A DNA stretch of 5,526 nucleotides from an uncultured Bacilli bacterium (lineage in GTDB: Bacteria; Bacillota_I; Bacilli_A; RF39; UBA660): contig CAKOKF010000065.1 of assembly GCA_934090775.1 (NCBI GenBank), positions 1 to 5,526 on the forward strand. The letters run 5' to 3'. Each line of letters opens with the position of its first letter. Position 1 is the stretch's first letter. A program made the translations under genes and the position numbers. The notes under the pieces are model-generated. The model had not been told where the DNA came from, searched no databases, and saw nothing but the letters and a program-made list of their open reading frames with translations. This document shows positions 1 to 3,633 of this stretch, piece after piece.

Positions 1-10
1 ATATGCAAAC

Positions 11-32
11 TTTTACTTGACAAATAGTAAAA
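11..32. promoter_or_regulatory. Inverted repeat over the -35 box, candidate XRE operator
   Basis: A perfect 7-bp inverted repeat, TTTTACT (11-17) and AGTAAAA (26-32), is separated by 8 bp and wraps the -35 hexamer TTGACA. XRE-family repressors usually bind such two-fold symmetric sites as dimers and often repress their own gene. The position would block RNA polymerase. The symmetry is seen; the link to the downstream regulator is inference. AT-rich arms make chance occurrence more likely than for a GC-mixed site. Confidence 0.4.
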
Positions 33-44
33 AAATGTTAAACT
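17..44 (+). promoter_or_regulatory. Sigma-A promoter of the XRE regulator gene
   Basis: A perfect -35 box TTGACA lies at 17-22. A 16-bp spacer follows, then a -10 box TAAACT at 39-44 (4 of 6 consensus bases) preceded directly by an extended -10 TG (TGT at 36-38). Transcription should start near 50-52, giving a leader of about 27 nt that carries the ribosome binding site AGGTGGG (68-74) before the ATG at 78. The match is seen directly in the sequence; promoter activity is inferred. Confidence 0.7.
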
Positions 45-77
45 AATCATCAACCAAAGAAGAAAGCAGGTGGGTTT

Positions 78-434
78 ATGGTTAAAGGTGATAGATTAAA
101 AGCATTAAGAAAAGAAAAAGGCTTAACTCAAAGTCAATTAGGTGAATTAATCGGTGTTAAAAAATCCGTTATTTGTCTTTATGAAAGAGAACTAAGAAAT
201 CCAACTATTGAAAGTATCGTTGCCTTATGTCAAATTTTTAATGTCAATGCTGATTATTTAATCGGTAACGACGAACTAGCAACTGTTGATGTTAATGGAG
301 AAGAAGATCGCTTTGCAATGACTAAAGAAGAAGTTGCATTTATGAAAGAACTTCGTAAAAATAAAAAAGCTTATGCCCTTCTTGTAGAAGATTTAAAAAG
401 GGGAATGGATTTTCTAGAATCCAAAATTAACTAA
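78..434 (+). CDS. XRE-family helix-turn-helix transcriptional regulator
   Basis: This is a 118-residue cytoplasmic DNA-binding protein. An N-terminal HTH_3/XRE domain spans about residues 6-62. Its helix 2 is LTQSQLGELIG (16-26) and its recognition helix is near KKSVICLYERE (28-38). The family hallmark NPTIESIVALCQIFNVNADYL follows as helices 4 and 5. A charged linker (about 64-82) leads to a helical tail (83-118), which probably serves dimerisation, as in SinR/Xre-like regulators of similar size. The ATG at 78 has a good ribosome binding site, AGGTGGG at 68-74. The gene has its own promoter and a terminator starting in its stop codon, so it is likely a single-gene unit, perhaps autoregulated through the repeat at 11-32. 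There is no peptidase, phage or toxin partner in the window, so target genes are unknown. The family call is firm; the specific role is not. Confidence 0.92.
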   Translation: MVKGDRLKALRKEKGLTQSQLGELIGVKKSVICLYERELRNPTIESIVALCQIFNVNADYLIGNDELATVDVNGEEDRFAMTKEEVAFMKELRKNKKAYALLVEDLKRGMDFLESKIN

Positions 435-458
435 AATCTAGGAAACTAGATTTTTTTT
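433..458 (+). terminator. Rho-independent terminator of the XRE gene
   Basis: A perfect 9-bp stem pairs AAAATCTAG (433-441) with CTAGATTTT (446-454), closed by a GAAA (GNRA-type) tetraloop at 442-445. The T run at 451-458 has eight Ts, four of which also belong to the stem. The hairpin begins inside the TAA stop codon of the regulator gene. It separates that gene from the membrane protein that follows. Confidence 0.85.
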
Positions 459-481
459 AATGCTTTTGAATATGATTTATT

Positions 482-487
482 AGGTGA
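482..487 (+). promoter_or_regulatory. Ribosome binding site that decides a TTG start
   Basis: AGGTGA at 482-487 lies 5 nt before the TTG at 493. The in-frame GTG at 484 is part of this Shine-Dalgarno sequence and has no ribosome binding site of its own upstream (the bases before it are TTTGAATATGATTTATTA). The TTG at 493 is therefore the better start, shortening the longest reading frame by three codons. Confidence 0.7.
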
Positions 488-492
488 TAAAT

Positions 493-1275
493 TTGAAAAA
501 GTATGGAAAATATATTCTTTTTAGCATTCTAGTCCTACTAAGCTTTTATACAACTAATAAAACCGCCAACTTAGCCCGCAATCAGGATCCTATATTAAAA
601 GAAATACGAAATGTAAGTTTAGAAAAAAAATTAGACTTTGTTAATGCTGAAATAACGGACGATTACATTATTCCCGGCATGTATGGTAGTGTCATTGATG
701 AATTAAAAAGCCTAGCTAAAATGAAAGAACAAGACGCTTTTAATAGCCTTTATCTTGTAAGTCAACCTATAAAACCAGATATCTCCTTAAGTGATAATAT
801 GGATAAAATTATTAAAAAAGGTAATAGTAAAAAATTTATGGTAAGCTTCATCATAGATAGTAATAGTAGCAAAGAAATTAAAGATTACTTAGTAAAAAAT
901 AATCTTAAAGCTTCTATTTTAACTACTAAAGAAACTTATTCTAAAGATAGTTATTTCGAACAAATTAATAATGATTTTAATAACTATCAAGAATTAGATA
1001 AAATGTTAAAAAAGAATAAAATAAATACTAATATTTGTGTTTTAGATAATAATAAAACTAATTTAAAATTTTGCCAAAAGAAAAAGAAATATTTAGTAAT
1101 TTCGGAGTTAGTCTTAGATAAAACTAATATTATTGAAGTAAAAGAAAATCTAAGTAGTGGTAGTATCATTTATATCAAAGATGTAACTTATTTAGACTGT
1201 TTAGTTGAATATATTAAGTCTAAAGATTTAAAAATAGTTCCGTTAAGTGAGCTAATAAGTGAAAAAGAAAATTGA
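493..1275 (+). CDS. Membrane-anchored degenerate polysaccharide deacetylase-like (NodB-fold) protein, probably non-catalytic
   Basis: The protein has 260 residues from the TTG start (263 if the GTG at 484 were used). A short basic N-terminus and one hydrophobic segment (about residues 7-21) predict a signal anchor with the rest outside the cell; no lipobox is seen. The body resembles, from memory, a Bacillota family with a deacetylase-like fold. It has IIPGMYG (59-65), then a KPDISLSDNMDKIIKKGN stretch (about 95-111). Next come a strand MVSFIIDS (116-123) at the place of the usual TFDDG motif, and NNLKASILTT (136-145) at the place of VKATFFV. SGSIIYIKD (222-230) replaces the usual GSIILLHD, and the end IVPLSELISE matches the typical C-terminus. 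The protein contains no histidine, so the NodB metal triad cannot form. Cysteines 182 and 194 could pair outside the cell. It may bind cell-wall glycan rather than hydrolyse it; this is inference. No good promoter of its own is seen, and it ends in TGA. Confidence 0.6.
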   Translation: MKKYGKYILFSILVLLSFYTTNKTANLARNQDPILKEIRNVSLEKKLDFVNAEITDDYIIPGMYGSVIDELKSLAKMKEQDAFNSLYLVSQPIKPDISLSDNMDKIIKKGNSKKFMVSFIIDSNSSKEIKDYLVKNNLKASILTTKETYSKDSYFEQINNDFNNYQELDKMLKKNKINTNICVLDNNKTNLKFCQKKKKYLVISELVLDKTNIIEVKENLSSGSIIYIKDVTYLDCLVEYIKSKDLKIVPLSELISEKEN

Positions 1276-1344
1276 TTATTGCGATTAATTTATTTAAGTA
1301 AAGAGTAAAGCTTAGAAAAATTATTGAAAAATGAAAAGTATGTG

Positions 1345-1375
1345 AAGATTAGAAATTTGTTTGACTAATCTTTTT
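1345..1375 (+). terminator. Probable intrinsic terminator after the deacetylase-like gene
   Basis: An 8-bp perfect stem pairs AAGATTAG (1345-1352) with CTAATCTT (1365-1372) around a 12-nt loop, with a run of five Ts at 1371-1375. It lies 69 nt past the stop codon of the deacetylase-like gene. The stem is AT-rich and the loop large, so it may be only moderately efficient. Its loop and 3' arm contain the -35 box of the next promoter. Confidence 0.55.
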
Positions 1376-1389
1376 AGTAATGCTAGAAT
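1361..1389 (+). promoter_or_regulatory. Sigma-A promoter of the marR-ABC operon
   Basis: The -35 box TTGACT (1361-1366, 5 of 6 consensus bases) is followed by a 17-bp spacer and the -10 box TAGAAT (1384-1389, 5 of 6). An extended -10 TGC stands directly before it (1381-1383). Spacing and boxes are close to ideal, so an unrepressed promoter should be strong. The start is expected near 1395-1397, inside the palindrome at 1394-1411. This is the only convincing promoter seen upstream of the MarR and ABC genes. Confidence 0.75.
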
Positions 1390-1393
1390 TATT

Positions 1394-1411
1394 TTGTTAG
1401 TTTCCTAACAA
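1394..1411. promoter_or_regulatory. Palindromic operator, probable MarR binding site
   Basis: TTGTTAGTTTCCTAACAA is a perfect 7-bp inverted repeat with a 4-bp centre. It starts 5 bp after the -10 box and covers the predicted transcription start. MarR-family dimers typically bind 16-20-bp palindromes of this kind over their own promoters. It is not followed by a T run, so it is not a terminator. The palindrome is seen; binding by the adjacent MarR protein is inference from position and family habit. Confidence 0.65.
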
Positions 1412-1424
1412 TGGTGGTAAAATT

Positions 1425-1880
1425 ATGCAAGAAAATAATTCGATAGGGTATCATATAATAAATACGGACAAATTAATTGGCCGTTATATCTTGGGCAAAT
1501 TTGATAAAAAAGCAAGGCATAGAGTTAGTCCTATGCAAGTTATGATTATGAACTATTTACTTAAAACTAAAGGAAAAGTATTTCAACAAGATATTTGTGA
1601 TACTTTTAACTTAAGACGTTCAACTGTGAGTGGTATTCTAACAACGATGGAGAAAAACGATATAATTGTAAGAATACCATCAGCAAGTGATCCCCGTAAA
1701 AAAGAAATAAAACTGACCAAAGTATTTATTGCTAATACCAAGAAAGTTTCTTATGAATTTAAAAAAATGGAAAGTATTTTAGAACAAAATTTTACCTTAG
1801 AAGAAAAGTCGGAATTAATTAGATTATTAAGCAAATTGGAAGGAAATTTAATAGAAGAAGAGAGGAAGAAAAATGTTTAA
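1425..1880 (+). CDS. MarR-family winged-helix transcriptional regulator
   Basis: This is a 151-residue cytoplasmic repressor-type protein of normal MarR length. The winged helix-turn-helix lies at about residues 35-98. VSPMQVMIMNYLL (34-46) starts the domain, VFQQDICDTFNL is the first HTH helix region, and RRSTVSGILTTMEKN (64-78) is the recognition helix. The wing RIPSASDPRKKEIKLT (83-98) carries the family-typical D89 and R91. The N- and C-terminal helices should form the dimer interface. A single cysteine (C58) is present, with no clear OhrR-type redox motif. The ATG at 1425 is served by GGTGG at 1413-1417, just past the operator palindrome. The 3' end overlaps the first ABC gene by 8 bp. 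The order MarR then two ABC half-exporters matches operons such as streptococcal rcrRPQ. It likely represses its own operon; the inducing ligand is unknown. Confidence 0.93.
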   Translation: MQENNSIGYHIINTDKLIGRYILGKFDKKARHRVSPMQVMIMNYLLKTKGKVFQQDICDTFNLRRSTVSGILTTMEKNDIIVRIPSASDPRKKEIKLTKVFIANTKKVSYEFKKMESILEQNFTLEEKSELIRLLSKLEGNLIEEERKKNV

Positions 1881-3633
1881 ATTATTTAAAAATTTTACAA
1901 AAAAAGATGTATGCATGATAATTGTAAGCATTGCCTTAATAGTATTTCAAGTTTGGTTAGATTTAAAATTACCGGATTACATGTCAGCTATTACAAGACT
2001 AGTTCAAACTGATGGTGCCGCTATGGCCGATATTTTACGTCAAGGTGGCTATATGTTACTTTGTGCTTTCGGTTCTTTAGTATCAGCTTGTATAGTGGGC
2101 TTTTTAGCTAGTAATTTATCAGCAAACTTTTCTTATACTTTAAGAAGCAAAGTATATAATAAAGTTTTAAACTTAAGTACAGCGGAAGTTAAACAATTCC
2201 AAACTAGTAGTTTAATCACTCGTACAACTAACGATATTACTCAGTTAGAAATGCTTATCTCAATTGGATTACAATTACTTATTAAAGCTCCAATTATGGC
2301 TGTATGGGCTATTACTAAAATTCTAAATAAGTCTTTAGAATGGAGTATGCTAACTGCTGGTTGCGTTGTTATTTTACTTTGTGTTGTTATTGGCTTAATG
2401 CTAATTGTTTTACCAAGATTTGAACGTGTTCAAAAATTAATTGATAAAATTAATAATGTTACTCGTGAATCTATTACCGGTATTCGTGTTATTAGGGCTT
2501 TTAATGCCGAAAAATACCAAGAAGATCGTTTTGGTAAGGTAAACGAAGACTTAACTAACATGCAATTATTTAACCAAAAATGCTTTGCTATTCTAAATCC
2601 TATCATGATGTTAGTTATGAATGGCTTGACTTTAGGTATTTACGTCATTGGAACTTTCTTAATCAATAATGCTGTTATTAGTGTTAAGATTAGTTTATTT
2701 AGTGATATGGTTATTTTCTCAAGTTATGGTATGCAAGTTATTATGTCATTCTTAATGCTAGCTATGATTTTCATGATGTGGCCTCGTGCCCAAATTTCCG
2801 CCCGTCGTATCAATGAAGTTTTAGACTGCAAGATTAGTATTGAAGATGGTAACGATGATATTAAACCAACTGAGATTGGGACAGTTGAGTTTAAAAATGT
2901 ATCCTTCAAGTATCCTGATGCTGATGAGTATTTGCTTCGTAACATTTCCTTTAAGGTAAATAAAGGGGAAACCATTGCGTTTATTGGTTCCACTGGTTCT
3001 GGTAAGAGCAGTCTTATTAACCTAGTACCAAGATTTTACGATGCTACCGATGGCGAAGTTTTAGTCGATGGTGTTAATGTTAAAAACTATTCTTTAGAAG
3101 AATTACATAACAAATTAGGCTATATTCCCCAAAAAGCTGTTATGTTTACGGGGACGGTAAAAAGTAATGTCGCTTATGGTACTAAAAAACGTAAGAAACC
3201 TAGTGCTCAAAAAGTAAGCGAGGCTATTAAAATTGCTCAAGCCGAAGAATTTGTTTCCAAGATGGAAAATGGCCTTGATGCTCATATTGCTCGGGGTGGT
3301 ACCAATGTATCCGGTGGTCAAAAGCAACGTTTAGCTATCGCTAGAAGTATTGCTAGGGACCCGGAAATCTATATCTTCGATGATTCCTTCTCAGCCCTTG
3401 ACTATAAAACTGATGCCACTTTAAGAAGTGAATTAAAGAAATATACTAAAGACGCTACAAGTATGATTGTCGCCCAAAGAATCGGAACTATTATTAATGC
3501 TGATAAAATTGTCGTTTTAGATAAAGGCACTTGCGTTGGTATTGGTACCCATCAAGAATTATTAAAAAATTGTGAAGTCTATAAAGAAATAGCTCTTTCA
3601 CAATTATCAAAGGAGGAGTTAGAAAATGCCTAG
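1873..3633 (+). CDS. ABC exporter half-transporter, ATP-binding/permease, degenerate-site subunit (BmrC/TM287-like)
   Basis: This 586-residue protein has a type IV exporter fold, with six membrane helices at about residues 14-34, 58-80, 136-152, 159-180, 240-263 and 279-302, then a nucleotide-binding domain. Motifs seen are A-loop Y347, Walker A GSTGSGKSS (372-380, K378), Q-loop Q420, signature VSGGQ (479-483), Walker B IYIFD (499-503) and D-loop SALD (507-510). The catalytic glutamate position is Asp (D504) and the switch histidine is Gln (Q535, in IVAQR). Both changes are known from the degenerate-site subunit of heterodimeric exporters such as TM287 and BmrC. Its intact signature should complete the active site of the partner. 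The start ATG at 1873 lies inside the end of marR and is preceded by AGAGGA at 1861-1866, which implies translational coupling. The length fits BmrC-type subunits. The exported substrate (drug, peptide or lipid) cannot be told. Confidence 0.93.
   Translation: MFKLFKNFTKKDVCMIIVSIALIVFQVWLDLKLPDYMSAITRLVQTDGAAMADILRQGGYMLLCAFGSLVSACIVGFLASNLSANFSYTLRSKVYNKVLNLSTAEVKQFQTSSLITRTTNDITQLEMLISIGLQLLIKAPIMAVWAITKILNKSLEWSMLTAGCVVILLCVVIGLMLIVLPRFERVQKLIDKINNVTRESITGIRVIRAFNAEKYQEDRFGKVNEDLTNMQLFNQKCFAILNPIMMLVMNGLTLGIYVIGTFLINNAVISVKISLFSDMVIFSSYGMQVIMSFLMLAMIFMMWPRAQISARRINEVLDCKISIEDGNDDIKPTEIGTVEFKNVSFKYPDADEYLLRNISFKVNKGETIAFIGSTGSGKSSLINLVPRFYDATDGEVLVDGVNVKNYSLEELHNKLGYIPQKAVMFTGTVKSNVAYGTKKRKKPSAQKVSEAIKIAQAEEFVSKMENGLDAHIARGGTNVSGGQKQRLAIARSIARDPEIYIFDDSFSALDYKTDATLRSELKKYTKDATSMIVAQRIGTIINADKIVVLDKGTCVGIGTHQELLKNCEVYKEIALSQLSKEELENA
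3610..3616 (+). promoter_or_regulatory. Strong Shine-Dalgarno inside the end of the first ABC gene
   Basis: AAGGAGG at 3610-3616 is a near-complete complement of the 16S rRNA 3' end. It stands 9 nt before the ATG at 3626. It is coded within the last codons of the upstream ABC gene and fixes the start of the second ABC gene, with an 8-bp overlap. Confidence 0.8.

Noticed and set aside
471..476. TATGAT as a -10 box for the 493-1275 gene
   Set aside because: No -35 box lies at a proper distance (that region is the terminator T run), and transcription would start on the Shine-Dalgarno itself.
484..492. GTG at 484 as the start of the deacetylase-like protein
   Set aside because: This GTG is part of the AGGTGA Shine-Dalgarno and has no ribosome binding site upstream. 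The TTG at 493 has the correct spacing.
987..1169. Reverse-strand reading frame of 60 codons
   Set aside because: It lies wholly within the deacetylase-like gene. Its Phe- and Leu-rich product is what antisense reading of a Lys/Asn-rich gene gives, and no ribosome binding site is evident.
1273..1311. UGA read as tryptophan, extending the deacetylase-like protein to the TAA at 1309-1311
   Set aside because: Every tryptophan in the other genes is TGG and no TGA occurs inside any of them. The protein end SELISEKEN already matches the family's usual C-terminus.
1276..1344. Possible small gene or RNA between the deacetylase-like gene and the terminator
   Set aside because: Only AT-rich sequence with a weak 4-bp TAAG/CTTA pairing is seen. 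There is no start with a ribosome binding site, no promoter and no structured RNA motif.
2724..3327. Two reverse-strand reading frames (2724-2993 and 3115-3327) inside the first ABC gene
   Set aside because: They are antisense to conserved ABC exporter motifs, including Walker A and the signature, and show no recognisable domain.
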